Below, one piece after another: positions 20,263 to 31,334 of a DNA stretch of 64,000 nt. Source of the DNA: Alentia gelatinosa (Eukaryota > Annelida > Polychaeta > Phyllodocida > Polynoidae); assembly GCA_950022655.1 (NCBI GenBank), contig OX465584.1, positions 55,410,789-55,474,788 on the forward strand. Direction: 5' to 3'. The notes below the pieces were generated by a model. The model had not been told where the DNA came from. It saw only the letters and a list, made by a program, of their open reading frames with translations, and made no database searches. Position 1 is the first letter of the stretch; each line of letters opens with the position of its first letter. Position numbers and translations under genes: made by a program.

Positions 20263-20464
20263 TCGCAATTCATCTTCCCCAGTTCTCCTCTTCCGGCTCT
20301 TTCATATCCCTACACCTCTCCCACTCTTCCACCGTCTACTCGCCGATATTCTGCTCCTTATCGCCGCTTCCCCTGTCTCTCCCTTCTCTAATCCCTAACC
20401 ACCCACTGCGCTCCCGATACACGCCGATAGGCCTTACGATCGACCTCCCGATTCAAATACAGAA
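20263..20464. other. Unassigned, pyrimidine-rich
   Basis: CT-rich stretch at about 20275-20400, then 'ccgatacacgccgatagg'. No gene. Confidence 0.4.
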
Positions 20465-20700
20465 ATGTGAAGGTATTTCTAATCGTAGTGTATTGGGAGG
20501 TGGTGAGTGTGTTCTAGTGGGTGCAGGGTTTAGAGGGAAACTATGTTCCGGTGAAAGAAAGTCAAAGTTACGAGGTAAAAATTAAATGCCCAAGGCCTTG
20601 GCCGAGGGCAATGGTTTTTCTAAGGCTTACCAAGTAACCTTGACTTTTTTTCACCTGTACTTGGTTTCCCTATTCCTATATACCTTCAAATGTCGATAAA
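20465..20700 (-). mobile_element. FB-X element fragment
   Basis: One minisatellite-like unit ('ggtatttctaatcgtagtgt') precedes a hairpin (TATGTTCCGGTGAAAGAAAG ... CTTTTTTTCACCTGTAC) and 'ttccctattcctatatacct'. Same order as 21776-22420, where the unit is amplified. Confidence 0.7.
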
Positions 20701-20748
20701 TATGGTTATTTCTTTACCTGCGATAGTCCAAGAAGCCATGCCTACCCT

Positions 20749-21028
20749 CAGGGATGTCAGTTTTCCATGTTTCCGCGGAATTCCGTGTTGGAATAAGATA
20801 TCCTTCTTCCTTGTGTAAAATGAACATAACAATTAAAAAATACTCAAATCAACCATGACTCATAAATTCCCCAATTAACCTGCCTCCAGACCCATGTTCC
20901 GTAGTGATAATGTTATTTGTATCTACTATATTTTAGGTCTTTTTGGTGTATTTATAGATCTGATGTCTAACCCTGTATTGCCAGGGAAATATTTCCTTGT
21001 TTTTTTCTGACCCCAACTAACATCCCTG
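20749..21028 (+). mobile_element. M-H MITE
   Basis: Ends CAGGGATGTCAGTTTTCC and ACCCCAACTAACATCCCTG. TACCCT lies on both sides (20743-20748 and 21029-21034). Confidence 0.8.
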
Positions 21029-21072
21029 TACCCTTATTGAATAACATCAACCACTATGCTTTCGTCCTGCCC

Positions 21073-21117
21073 GTTACATAGCAACTATGCAGGTTCCTAT
21101 GCACGTTGCTATGTAAC
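21073..21117. repeat. Inverted GTTACATAGCAAC pair
   Basis: GTTACATAGCAAC (21073-21085) and GTTGCTATGTAAC (21105-21117) are exact inverted 13-mers around 'tatgcaggttcctatgcac'. They resemble X-box half sites but miss the consensus. Confidence 0.6.
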
Positions 21118-21479
21118 AGTGTCACGGCGACGTCATAGCCGCATCGATTCATTGTTTACATTTGTCGGCTTCGAAAGCATGTTTGCCTGTCCTTTTACAC
21201 CATTTGCAATCTTTATAATAGTTTTCTGGGTTATTTTTGATAATTGGTCTTGGTTGGTGGGTCCGTCTTTTCCCATATTGAACGATATATGACGATCTAG
21301 ATCATTTGGTCAGCCTTGAACGAAAATGCCAGCCTGGGACGAAAACACCAGCCTGGGACGAAAACGGCACCCTCGGTACATAACTCATAATTATTTCACC
21401 CCTAGCAGCGGTATGTAACTATATGTTGTTCACCAATGAGTGTATGCGAATGGGTATTTCTGATCGTAGTGTATCTGGG

Positions 21480-21774
21480 ACCTGTTTCAGTAGTCTTGTG
21501 ACATTAGGGCTAGACAGACATCAACAGCGGCACCAACAGTGCAAGCAACAGCGGAAAAAGACTAGCAAATATCTGAGGATCGAAGTGGCCAATCTTCTTC
21601 ATATTTGGAACGATTATAGATTATATGTATCCCCTACTCATGTTAAATTTTCATTGCTTAATTCCTACGACAAGTGAGTGAAACTCCGTGTGTCATCGAC
21701 TGCAATCTTGTGATTTGTCCGTATGGTGTCACAGACGCCATCTAGACATGTCACGAAACTACTGAAACAGGTCC
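21480..21774. mobile_element. MITE with GGGACCTGTTTCAGTAGT ends
   Basis: Left GGGACCTGTTTCAGTAGTCT, right AAACTACTGAAACAGGTCCC. Inserted within a 62-bp unit ('gtagtgtatc' | 'ggaggtggtaaatggg'). Same family as 1664-1962 and 57332-57572. Confidence 0.85.
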
Positions 21775-21775
21775 C

Positions 21776-22250
21776 TGGAGGTGGTAAATGGGTGGCAGTG
21801 GGTGCGGGGTTTTAGGTATTTCTAATGGTAGTGTATCGGGAGGTAGTGAATGGGTGGCAGTGGGTGCGGAGTTTTAGGTATTTCTGATCGTAGTGTATCA
21901 GGAGGTGGTAAATGGGTGGCAGCGGGTGCGGAGTTTTAGGTATTTCTAATGGTAGTGTATCGGGAGGTAGTGAATGGGTGGCAGTGGGTGCGGAGTTTTA
22001 GGTATTTCTGATCGTAGTGTATCGGGAGGTGGTAAATGGGTGGCAGTGGGTGCGGAGTTTTAGGTATTTCTAATGGTAGTGTATCGGGAGGTAGTGGATG
22101 GGTGGCAGTGGATGTACGATTTTAGCTATTTCTAATGGTAGTGTATCGGGAGGTAGTGGATGGGTGGCGGTGGATGTACGATAATAGGTATTTCTAATGG
22201 TAGTGTATCGGGAGGTAGTGGATGGGTGGCAGTGGATGTACGATAATAGA
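21776..22250. repeat. 62-bp minisatellite, about 7-8 units
   Basis: Unit reads GGGAGGTAGTGAATGGGTGG, CAGTGGGTGCGGAGTTTTAG, GTATTTCTGATCGTAGTGTA, TC. Two alternating unit types (gaatgggtgg with 'gatcg' and taaatggg with 'aatgg') suggest past amplification as dimers. Confidence 0.93.
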
Positions 22251-22640
22251 GGGAAACTATGTTCCGGTGGGAATAAGTCAAAGTTACGAGGTAAGGCTTG
22301 GGAGAATTACTGGCCAAGGCGTAGCCGCGGGCAGTAACTTTTCCAAGCCTTATACCGAGTAACTTTGACTTATTTCCACTGGTACGTGGTTTCCCTATTC
22401 CTATATACCTTCAATTGTCGGCTAATAACGATAAAAACCGAATGTCTCTGAACGTCAACCTGGGCAGTAAACGTCAACCTGGGCAGTAAACGTCAACCTG
22501 GGCAGTAACTTCAACCTGGGCAGTAAACAAAAGTTATTCCACCCCCAGCAGCTTTAAGTAATCATAGGTTGTTCGCTCATAGATATATAGGAATAGGTAT
22601 TTCTAATGGTAGTGTATCGGGAGGTGGTGGATGGGTGGCA

Positions 22641-23450
22641 GTATGTGGTTTTACCCTCCTTTCTCTGTCACCCTCCACGCTCAAACTCCTCTCTTATTTC
22701 CATTTATCCTCATCGTAATGAAATGCATAATGAGTTTTAAATTTACTGCCACCCTGACTTCCCCAATAGCACCTCTTTAGGTGTCAGCCGTTCTTGTGTT
22801 TTATTCTCCATTTCGTCTTAAAACCATGCATGCTGACATTCATTTTCTCCGGCTTCGGTTTAAAAAAAAAATTCAACCATGCCCATGTAATACCCTCCTC
22901 AGTAAAACATCTCCATTTCCTGACGAGTTCGTCTCGGCTCGTTGTTTGTTTTGCCCATTTGTGTCTTTCAGCGGCCATGTCCTTGTTTATCTCGTTAGAT
23001 CTATTCCGCATTGTCCCTGCTGCTGCCGCCACCCCCTCCCACCCTCCCTCCCTCCCTCCCACCCTCCCTCCCTCGCCGCCCACCATTTTCTTGTCGCCCG
23101 TTTGCGTATTTGTGCTCACAATGTGTTGTCTCCAGGTACGCGCAAATCCCCGACACTGGAGCATACCCTGGGGACTGACTTGTAGAGAAGGGACCCTGCT
23201 ACCCTCTCCCGTAACACCCTCTCCCTGATGGGAGGAGAAGGAGGGGTGGCGGGGGAGGGGAGGAGGGAGGGAGGGGGGCTCCGTCCCACCCCAACCCCCA
23301 GTTGCACTCTGAATGAACCCAAGTCATGAAATATGTTTTGTAGCCAAGACGCCACCGCCGCCGCAGCCCGCGCACGTTGGGCTTTAACTCTTACTGCCAG
23401 GAATCGTGCAATTCTCATCATCCGTCGTTCTACGTAACGAGAATATAACA
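22641..23450. other. Unassigned, partly CT- and GC-rich
   Basis: Contains CCTCC/CACCC-rich blocks (about 23030-23090) and purine runs (about 23225-23280). The overlapping open frames here have no domain and low complexity. Confidence 0.4.
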
Positions 23451-24373
23451 CCAATAAAATATCTATAATTGTATATTATATACGTACAGATGAGAATCAT
23501 TTGATGAATTTAGAGGGGGTTCTGTCTGAGGACTTGTTGTATTTTTGGTGTGATTTTTTTTTTTTTTTTTAAATAGTGTGTGGTGGGATGCGGAGGTTGA
23601 GGCATGCTCATTTATCATGTGCGCCGCCGGTCTTGACGTGTAGGCTAGGGGCTGGCTGCAATAGGAAACTGCTAAGAAAAACTGTATTATCCCCATACCA
23701 GGAACGGCCAGGCGATGTATGTGGGAGAATATCAGGTGTGAGGGATCCCACGGTGAACCGTCATGTTAAAAGTCATGTCCCACGCCTGATCTAAACCGCT
23801 ATAATGTCATGTTTACGTACGCAGTTCTTTGTAATTGTTTTTATTTTTATTTTTGCTCCCTGAATTCCGTAGTGTCTACCCTGACCCCAACTTGAATTAT
23901 TGCCTATCCTACCACCCCGACAACAACTATTACGTAGTTTGAAATCCACAGTTACTCTTGTAGGAGTTCGCATACAAACTGTTATCCAAAGAAATACTGA
24001 CAAAACAAACCGCATATTGAGCAGTGGATTAAAAATAGAAAAATTAAAAGGCAGTCAGTATAAATTTGGGTGGTTTTTCCATCATTGTTTGTTGGTCTTT
24101 TCGACTAAATACTTGAGATCATGCAGGATCCAATTACATTTGAATATTCTGCGCTGACAAGAATGCACAAATTGGAATAATAGAATGGAAATATATTCAA
24201 GGGGGATCGTTGGTGAAGTAAAGCTCTTTAGTATAAGACGTATCAAATTGCCTTTGCTTCGTGCCTAAATGGCGAGGTTAATGATGAACATCCAGGCAGA
24301 GTGTCCACCATAGACCAGTGTACAACTGACACCTGAGCCTCTCTTATATATTATATAGGGCACAGAGTTATTC
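23451..24373. other. Unassigned intronic DNA
   Basis: T run at about 23553-23572; otherwise no structure recognised. Confidence 0.4.
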
Positions 24374-24560
24374 CTAGTTCTGCCATCAAGGAAATTGTAA
24401 GATAGCGCCACTGTAGTCATGGGGACAACCACTGTTATCAGTTGTTATAACCGATAGATGACATTGAGACGATGCTAAAATTCCTCCATGGCAAGCCCAC
24501 CAAAATAGTTTTGATAAAATCCATTGATAATGGGTCCCGCCACCTGGTGTTTTGGATGGT
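24374..24560 (-). repeat. Dispersed repeat, also at 34390-34590
   Basis: 'ctagttctgccatc', 'gccactgtagtc' and 'ccgccacctggtgttttg' align in order with the reverse complement of 34390-34590. About 190 bp; ends not defined. Confidence 0.65.
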
Positions 24561-24589
24561 GTCGGTGGAAAAGATGGCCGCCTCCAGAG

Positions 24590-25170
24590 TACAATAGCTA
24601 TGTGCCCTATTAAACGACCTGACCATGTTGTTATGCTACAAAACGAGATGATAATTTGCGGTTCGTACGGAACGAGGCGTTTACGCCGAGTTCCTGAAGC
24701 CGGAGACACACCAAGCGAGAAACACGGCGATTTCCCGAATCGCCAACAAAAAATGGCGTGTATGTCTGCTATTATTTCAATTTCACTGATTATTGCTTCA
24801 GAGATGCTGAATTATCGGTGTGAGAGATTACTATGAAATAATATCGCACAACCCCGCAAATTTGTTTTGGCGATTCTTGAGATCGCTGCCGTTACTCGCT
24901 TGGTCTGTTCCAAACATAATGCCCGGGACACACCAAGCGAGTCAGGCGGCGATATCTGGAATCGCCAATACAAAATGGCATTTATGTTAGATATTTTTTC
25001 ATAGTAATGTCTCCCACCAATAATTTAGCGTCTCGGAAGCAATAATCAGGTGAAATATAATCATTTTGTGTTGGCGATTCTGGGAATCGCTGCGTTTCTC
25101 GCTTGGTGTGTCTCCGGCTTTACGAACCATAAATCATCATTGGGTTTTGGCAGGCCGTTATATATTTATC
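24590..25170. mobile_element. FB-G type hairpin interrupted by M-6 copies
   Basis: 'gataatttgcggttcgtacg' and 'gaacgaggcgtttacgccga' match the hairpin at 38620-38700. The other arm ('ttacgaaccataaatcatca') resumes at 25119. The M-6 pair sits near the loop. Confidence 0.6.
24699..25118. mobile_element. Two M-6 MITEs head to tail
   Basis: Terminal motif GCCGGAGACACACCAAGCGA at the left and CGCTTGGTGTGTCTCCGGC at the right. At the junction (about 24890-24945) an inverted end is followed at once by a new start, GCCCGGGACACACCAAGCGA. Each unit is about 210 bp with 'gaatcgccaa.acaaaatgg' next to the end. Confidence 0.88.
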
Positions 25171-25836
25171 ATATGCCTGAAATTGATTTTTGAAAATATT
25201 ACCTTAATTTGGTCTAACAACTAATATCCTAGTCGACTTTAATGGTAAAGTCAAATGGCGAAACGGGACGTATTGACAGTATATACATCATGGATATAAA
25301 GTATTGGAAGCTTGTGCATGCTACAATACTCAATGGGAATTGATGTTTTTACAGAACTCAGCCTGGGGCCTCGTTCCGTAAAAAGCAACAATTCCTTATC
25401 TCGTTTTGAAGCATGTACATAATGGTCAGGCCGTTCTATATAAATACATGTACATTTACCTAGAAATCATTAAAATCGCCATTTTACAACAAGTCCCATG
25501 GTTCAGAGTGTATTAACTATTAACTCATCCAGTGAGCAGAACGGAATCCATACAGCTGCCCAATAAGTGTGAGACATTAGTGCACTAGTGTGAGACATAA
25601 GTGCATATAATGATCGTATACAGTAACCAAATTAAGCATGTGGATACATGGAATTTAATCATAATCAGTTTCCGTTGAGGGTCGTCTGCTCTGATTCTGA
25701 GAAGCAACTGGGACATGAAACGCTTTCATTTCGTGTCATGATTTATGGATTTTTGGTCAGATCGTTTTGGCCACATGTGGCGTATGTACACGCTTCTGGA
25801 TCAGTACAGATGCTACCGGTATTTCCCTAGGACATA
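25171..25836. other. Unassigned, with an FB-G fragment at about 25380-25445
   Basis: 'atctcgttttgaagcatgta' and 'caggccgttctatataaata' match the outer hairpin arm of 38700-38740. Otherwise nothing recognised. Confidence 0.4.
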
Positions 25837-25839
25837 TTA

Positions 25840-26036
25840 AGGCCCGTTTCCATTCGCCGACGATAACGGTGTAGATTTTTTTAGGTTCTCCTAAAAGGAC
25901 ATTTCCATTGGCCATCACCGATATACTGTCAGGAACTATCAACGGACCTTTAGCACTGCTGATGCCAAATGAAAATGGGCTTTTAGGAGAACTAAAACAA
26001 TCCACACCATCTTTGTAGGCCAATGGAAACGTGCCT
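25840..26036. mobile_element. Harbinger-like MITE with TTA duplication
   Basis: Ends AGGCCCGTTTCCATT and AATGGAAACGTGCCT; TTA flanks on both sides (25837-25839 and 26037-26039). 197 bp. PIF/Harbinger elements typically duplicate TWA; placement is by that feature alone. Confidence 0.75.
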
Positions 26037-26388
26037 TTAGATCAACATATGAATGTGAATCTTGTTTCTTCTAACAGACTTACAGTTGATCAAGAAAGTG
26101 GGGTCATTGCTTGTATTTTCACTCTGACAAAGAGAGTGAGTTACACCTTTCTCTATACTCGTTGGTTATTAAGACATTCAGAATCTCCAATAAACTAGTG
26201 AGGCGTGGATGTGACAACTTCTTGTAAAATGTGAAGAGAAAAGACATCAACCAAATGTCTCTCAATAACAAATCCTGAAACCAATCAATATCTTTGATCG
26301 GACTATCCTTTCCACGTATTGATTTCCATTATCGATCCTTTCCGTGTTGTCCTATATTAGCCTCGCTATTGTTTTCTTCTGGCAGTAA
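26037..26388. other. Unassigned
   Basis: No family or exon recognised. Confidence 0.35.
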
Positions 26389-26392
26389 TTAA

Positions 26393-26738
26393 CCCTTTAG
26401 CTACGCTATGATGCCTCGAGGCATTCCCTGGCATAGTATGCCGTGATGCCTGGAGGCATTCCCGGGCGTGGTACTTCCGAAATTCAAGTAATTGCCTTTT
26501 TTAATGAAATAATGCGAATACTTAAATAATATTTCTTCAACCTGTGATAAACTATATCATAGTTGATATCAGTATAATCATATAAATTTTTTTTTTTTTT
26601 TTTTTTGATATAGAGGTGTAATATAATAACATCGCTTAGGATATTCTGTTAAGTACCAGCGTACTACAGGGGTGCAAATGGAACTGCAGCAGCGTATTTT
26701 AGGGTGTGCATTTGGTGCTATGCAGCTTCGTGAAAGGG
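26393..26738. mobile_element. piggyBac-like MITE
   Basis: TTAA at 26389-26392 and 26739-26742; CCCTTTAGCTACGC and CTTCGTGAAAGGG ends. Two GATGCC-TCGAGGCATTCC type palindromes follow the left end. Contains a T run at about 26587-26606. Confidence 0.85.
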
Positions 26739-26766
26739 TTAAGGACTGTGGATGGCTTTGCCGATA

Positions 26767-27073
26767 ATATCGTAAAACTGGATGAGGTTTAATCTTGGCC
26801 TCCATATTCCATGACTGGAGTTTGGTAAAGTGACTTCATGAGGCGAAGCTGAGTGAAGTCCGGAGCCAAAACTTCAGGAGTGGAATGGGTGGCCAAGATT
26901 AAAACGAATCAGGTTTTGATTTTATCCTACCCTATCTCCTCGATTTTGGACTATTACGTGATAACAATGCTGTATGCCACTAGTGGCATATAAAACTCCG
27001 TATGCCAGTCAGCGTGGCATACGGAAACCCAATGTTAAGCCTATGGGATTTTATATTAGGGGTAGGATAATAC
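26767..27073 (-). mobile_element. FB-T element
   Basis: Same layout and almost the same sequence as 13217-13523: hairpin with 'tgaggcgaagctgagtg' at the apex, ATTTTATCCTACCC, body, and TTAGGGGTAGGATAATA. Confidence 0.92.
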
Positions 27074-27917
27074 AAAACATTGCGAAGGTCAGTGTTTGAT
27101 TTGTTGGGGTTTGATGAGGATTTTGTAACCTATATTGGCTGAGGAGTTACGATGGTTTATAGTCATAAATTTTGATTTCATGTGGTTTTAGTAACTATAT
27201 AATGAAAAAAGAAGGTCTATTTGGTAAAAAATGTCGGCCATCTTGGAAAAATCCAAGATGGCCGCCAAGGATTGTTAACATATGTAAACATCAATTTTTG
27301 AAATCTATGAGTTCTAACCTGTCCGAAAATTTAGGTTACAAAATCCACATCAAATCTAAATTAATCATCAGGTCTAAATAATCAGCCCGACTAATAATAT
27401 CTGGCTTTGTGTAGAGGGACCATAATCTCGAATATTGCTACACGTAAACTACTCAGAGATTAGGGCCAGTCGTACACAAAATCAGTCGTCATTGTATTCA
27501 TTACCCACCTAATTTAACTCGCCTTGGGTCATCCTTGGGCACTCAGTAGTGCCCCAGGCTCGTTAAAACATCAATTCCCCTTCATACTTCTACCAAGGTA
27601 AGTATTCGGGTAATACCTATATGATAAATAATACGTCTTTTATCAAGCATGGTAGTAAATCAGTGTAGACTTACGCCCGTTATATAGTTCGCTATTATTC
27701 CGTGTTTTAACATGCAAAACGTTTTATGACAGTAAGCTGTGATGATAAATGAGATTATCATGACTGGTTCTAAAAAATTCATATCGAATGAACATTCAAG
27801 AAACTCATTTTGAAGTACATGGTGATTTGACCTCAATATAGATGGGACTGTTTTTCAGGACTTTCCAGGTAGCGAATACCAGGGAACTTCATATTAGTTG
27901 GGCAATAAAAGGAAACG
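27074..27917. other. Unassigned, with a small hairpin at 27234-27266
   Basis: 'ggccatcttgga' and 'tccaagatggcc' pair around a 4-6 base loop. The rest shows no gene or family. Confidence 0.4.
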
Positions 27918-28440
27918 ACCTAACTGTTGGCGAACCATGGGTTAGTTCGAGGTCAACTTTCATGGACATTCGTCCCGATGACGCAGGTGGAGGGACGAAT
28001 GTCCGCGATAGATGACCGAGAATTAACCCATGGTTCTGCCATCAGTCGCGTCATTTTCTCATTTTTATTACCCACCCAATACGGAGTCACCATACTGAGC
28101 CTAAGGAGCCTCCAGATAGCTACTGAGTAGAATACGGAAAGCCGTATTCTCCTAGGAAAATACGGCTTTTTGGCCACCTGACGGGCATTATAGGAACTAT
28201 TTTGTATAAACAATGCGTGGCGTTTGCGTCAATTTTCTTTTTATCTACAAGATTCTTTCTTAATAATTAGTCGAAAGGTGAGTAATAAATACAACATAAC
28301 CATGATTTCAATCTTTGTGTCCATATTCTCCTTGTAGTTGACACTACGCAATACTACGCGTCAACTACGCGTCAACTACGCGGAGAATACGGCAACTCAG
28401 ATCGAAATCATGGTAATATGACCCACGTAATATTTACACA
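27918..28440 (+). mobile_element. Hairpin plus FB-A3 element
   Basis: A hairpin (27933-27975 with 27993-28035: ACCATGGGTTAGTTCGAGG ... GAGAATTAACCCATGGT) precedes FB-A3 words: 'ctgagtagaatacggaaagc', 'gagtaataaatacaacataa', and a second hairpin 28290-28430 (CATGATTTCAATCTTTGTGT ... GATCGAAATCATGGTAATAT) with tandem 'gcgtcaactac'. It may be two adjoining elements. Confidence 0.6.
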
Positions 28441-28441
28441 A

Positions 28442-28742
28442 TATTGACTGGTTTCAGATACAAGCGGCCGTTTGCTCCGAGGAGTTGACGCGTAGTCATA
28501 TCCGAGCGTATGCGGAGAGTCAACCCCGAGGAGCATACAACCGCTTGTATCTGAACCCAGTCTATATTGTATTTATTATCCACCTATTCTGGACAAGTGG
28601 CATGTCAATATCAGTTCGTTTTAGTTATGCACTATTTTTCCATATGCGCCACCCGGAGCATACAACATACCCGTATGCGCCGGGTATGTCCATACAGACT
28701 CCCTATGTGTTTTCTATGGACACTTTGTATTAGGTAGATGAT
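28442..28742 (+). mobile_element. FB-A2 element
   Basis: Hairpin 28446-28557 (GACTGGTTTCAGATACAAGC ... GCTTGTATCTGAACCCAGTC), then TTTATTATCCACC (28571), body with 'gcgccacccggagcatacaa' and 'gccgggtatgtccatac', and the inverted end TTAGGTAGATGATAAA. Confidence 0.9.
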
Positions 28743-29105
28743 AAACCTCAATATTTGGTCATTACGCACTTGTGATTGTTACGGGGTGCTTGTATCACGA
28801 ATTTCATGTCGCGAAGCGACATCGTCTGCTATGTTGACATTGGTCGCGATGACGTCAATCTCACTGATCTCCTCCATATCACGTTAAATAACGTTTATTA
28901 AGACGAAGCGCACCATAGTGGGCCATAGTCAGCAATACGACACCCCTGTGAGAGGGTAGTATTTGACTCACATTCCCACTTAGGTATGTAATGATAATAG
29001 AATAGAAATACAAACACTGAAACGTAAAGAGAATAGATGGAGAGGCCATTAGTGTCACATCTTGCGGTGCCATAAGAACGGGAGTCAACCTTAGCTTGCG
29101 ATTCA
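28743..29105. other. Unassigned
   Basis: No family recognised. Confidence 0.35.
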
Positions 29106-29109
29106 ATGT

Positions 29110-29355
29110 CAGAGATATCAGATTTCCGCTTTTTAATGGAAATCCACGTTTACATTTTCAGTATATAGAATTCTCGTTTATTTTGTGGAACAAATATATT
29201 TATTCAGCCTTATTTAAACCAATAAAACAGTACTTTGAAATTCCCCATAAACCCTCACCCCTAAGACGTGTCTGACACAGACGTGTTTATCCATGTTTTC
29301 TCAGTCTCTCCGAGGCAGAAAATTTCACATGGAAACTGACATCCTTATGTACAGT
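29110..29355 (+). mobile_element. M-H relative, divergent
   Basis: 'gatatcagatttccgctttt', 'tatttattcagcc', 'ttccccataaaccctcaccc' and 'catggaaactgacatcctta' keep the order of M-H but at low identity. Confidence 0.45.
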
Positions 29356-29610
29356 GCTGATTCCACTAGCACGATTTTTTTTGTCTCGCAAGGTCGGGCT
29401 GTGTCTTGTGTTACCTTGCTGCATCTTGATGAATCGGGATAAATCTTGTAGGATTTTCTCGTGCACTTATCCCTGTGTGTAGCCCCTATTATAGCCATGA
29501 GTGGGCTATTCCTCTGCAGCGATTCAACCAGATACTGCCACACGATTCATCCCGACCTAGCGAGTCATCAAATCGGGCATGATCGGGATATATCGCATGG
29601 TCGGGTGGAA
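29356..29610. repeat. Imperfect inverted repeat around TCGTG words
   Basis: 'gctgattccactagcacgat' at the left and 'tcgggtggaatcacc' at the right share GATTCCAC/GTGGAATC. 'gattcatcccgacc' and 'gaatcgggataaatc' pair inside. Family unknown. Confidence 0.45.
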
Positions 29611-29635
29611 TCACCCCTCAAAAGGCCCCTTCCAC

Positions 29636-29990
29636 CTGGGCCTCCGGTGCACCCATCTCATAAGATCTCGCACTCTCTAAGTGGTATTCTGTACTCTCAC
29701 TACGTTCTATGGGAGAAGAATTCTCAACGAAATAGGCTTAGAGCCTTGAGAATCCACTGACCTGCCTCCTGTGCTAAAGACGTACATCAATGCAACCCAA
29801 AGATTCATAACCCAAAGATTCATATAATCCCAATGTTGCCACCTAGCGGGAACACTGTGTGCCAGTGGATTCTCAAGGCTCTAAGCCTAGTTCGTTAAGG
29901 ATTCTTCTCCCATAGAGCGCAGTGAGAGCCTTGCACAGAACACCACTTAGAGTGTGTGAGATCTTATGAGAGGGGTGCACCTGTGCTCCC
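29636..29990. repeat. Long hairpin, arms about 125 bp
   Basis: Arm 29636-29758 (ends TTGAGAATCCACT) pairs with 29864-29990 (starts AGTGGATTCTCAAGG) with scattered mismatches and small gaps. The 105-bp loop holds TTGCCACCTAGCGG (29836-29849). Likely a foldback element. Confidence 0.85.
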
Positions 29991-30654
29991 TCCATCTTTC
30001 CACGCTGGCACACACCTGTGAGTAGATTGTTGTGGAGGTAGTGTAGGGCTGGCTGGTGGCAGGTTCCTAACCGGGATTTAACCCCTGTTGACATGTAGGT
30101 CCCCGGGCGAGTAGCATGCTGTGATGGCATGCGTGCTGCACAGGTAAGCATGTCAACGATTGTGTTTGTGTGCATAAGTCTAGCACACCCTCCCACCCAC
30201 CAACTCTCACCCCCACCACTAGAAGTGACTCCCCAACCCACCCCCTCATACAGATAAGCTACGTATTTAAAAAACAAACTACGTATTTGGATAACAATGT
30301 TATTTTATTGCTTGCATTTGTTTACGATCGTATATTTTCCTTTAGGTCAGGAACCCACTAAGCTCCCGATACACTACGACACAGAATTGTTTAAATTCCC
30401 GACACCGACGATACGGTTATTTAGTTTAGTACTCGTACATTCTAGGAAACATTCTGGCAATTTGTGATGTGGGAATTTTGAGGCAGTAGGTCGATGTGCA
30501 CGCCGACGAGTGTTTTATTCTCACGCTACCTTGCCTGCCTCAGAGAGTGCTAGCCACTCCAGTTGACCCCACCCTACACCATCTTAATGTACACTCAGTA
30601 CACCTGCACCTGGTCTGATGATGCACACGTGACTGATATATATATACATTATCC
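29991..30654. other. Unassigned
   Basis: CCCACC-rich patch at about 30185-30245 and 'ccgatacactacgacaca' near 30367. No gene. Confidence 0.4.
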
Positions 30655-30957
30655 TACCCCTAATAAAAAACTCCACAGGCTTAACATTGGGTCACTGTAT
30701 TCGGTCTGGAGTTCAGAAAAATGAAAAATATCGCTCTAGTGGGATACACTTGACAAATGACGTCATTTGTTAATGTAGAAGTAATCTAGACGGTCGGGGT
30801 AGGATAAATTCTAAATCAAACTCAAGTTAGTCGTGATATTGTTCATCGCACTCTGGCAAGATCGCGTATTACTGCTCTCGGCTTCGCCTCGCGCAGTAAT
30901 AGGCGATCTTGCCATCTGCGATAAACAAGAACACGACTAATTCTTGTTTGGTTTCTC
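30655..30957 (+). mobile_element. FB-T element (b subtype)
   Basis: TTATCCTACCCCTAATAAAA start, CCACAGGCTTAACATTGGGT, 'aaatgacgtcatttg', inverted CGGGGTAGGATAAATTC (about 30797), then a hairpin (GATCGCGTATTACTGCTCTC ... GCAGTAATAGGCGATC) with apical GGCTTCGCCTCGCGC. Ends GGTTTCTCC. Reversed partner at 35008-35330. Confidence 0.9.
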
Positions 30958-31293
30958 CATAATATTGACTGGTTTCAGATACAAGTGGCCGTATGCTCCG
31001 AGGAGTTGATGCGTAGTAATATCCGAGCGTATACGAGGATATTGCGTAGAGTCAACTCCGAGGAGCATACAAACGCTTTTATCTGAAACCCGTCTATATT
31101 GTATTTATTATCCACCTTTTCTGCACAAGTGACATGTCGATATCAGTTCATTTTGATTATGCACTATTTTTCCATACGCACTATTTTTCCGTATGCGCCA
31201 CCCGGAGCATACAACATATCTGTATGCGCTGGGTATGTCCATACACGCTGCCTATGTGTTTTCTATGAGCACTTTGTATTAGGTGGATAATAA
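30958..31293 (+). mobile_element. FB-A2 element
   Basis: Begins where the FB-T ends. Hairpin (GACTGGTTTCAGATACAAGT ... TTTTATCTGAAACCCGTC), TTTATTATCCACC, a body with a duplicated 'gcactatttttcc', and TTAGGTGGATAATAAA. Confidence 0.9.
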
Positions 31294-31334
31294 AATATAG
31301 TGCCTGCAACAATTGACCATGTCGAATGTATAGA

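Larger units (their letters stand above)
21300..22640 (-). mobile_element. FB-X element array with a MITE insertion and 62-bp minisatellite
   Basis: From right to left: 'atagatatataggaatagg' (about 22577), a body with 'cgtcaacctgggcagtaaa' in tandem (20-bp steps, 22447-22525), 'tattcctatatacct' (22393), a hairpin (22262-22385: AACTATGTTCCGGTGGGAAT ... TTATTTCCACTGGTACG), then the 62-bp units. A second body-like part with 'cagcctgggacgaaaac' repeats lies at 21300-21440. Between them is the MITE at 21480-21774. Confidence 0.7.

Noticed and set aside
21073..21117. Pair of X-boxes
   Set aside because: GTTACATAGCAAC deviates from the RFX consensus in the central bases; kept only as an inverted repeat.
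22781..23228. Two overlapping plus-strand frames and one minus-strand frame
   Set aside because: Overlap in a CT-rich, low-complexity area; no domain and no exon signals.
30960..31080. Viral-type rolling-circle origin because of TAATAT words in the hairpin apex
   Set aside because: The exact nonanucleotide is not conserved between copies, and no Rep gene is present; the words are part of the general FB apex.
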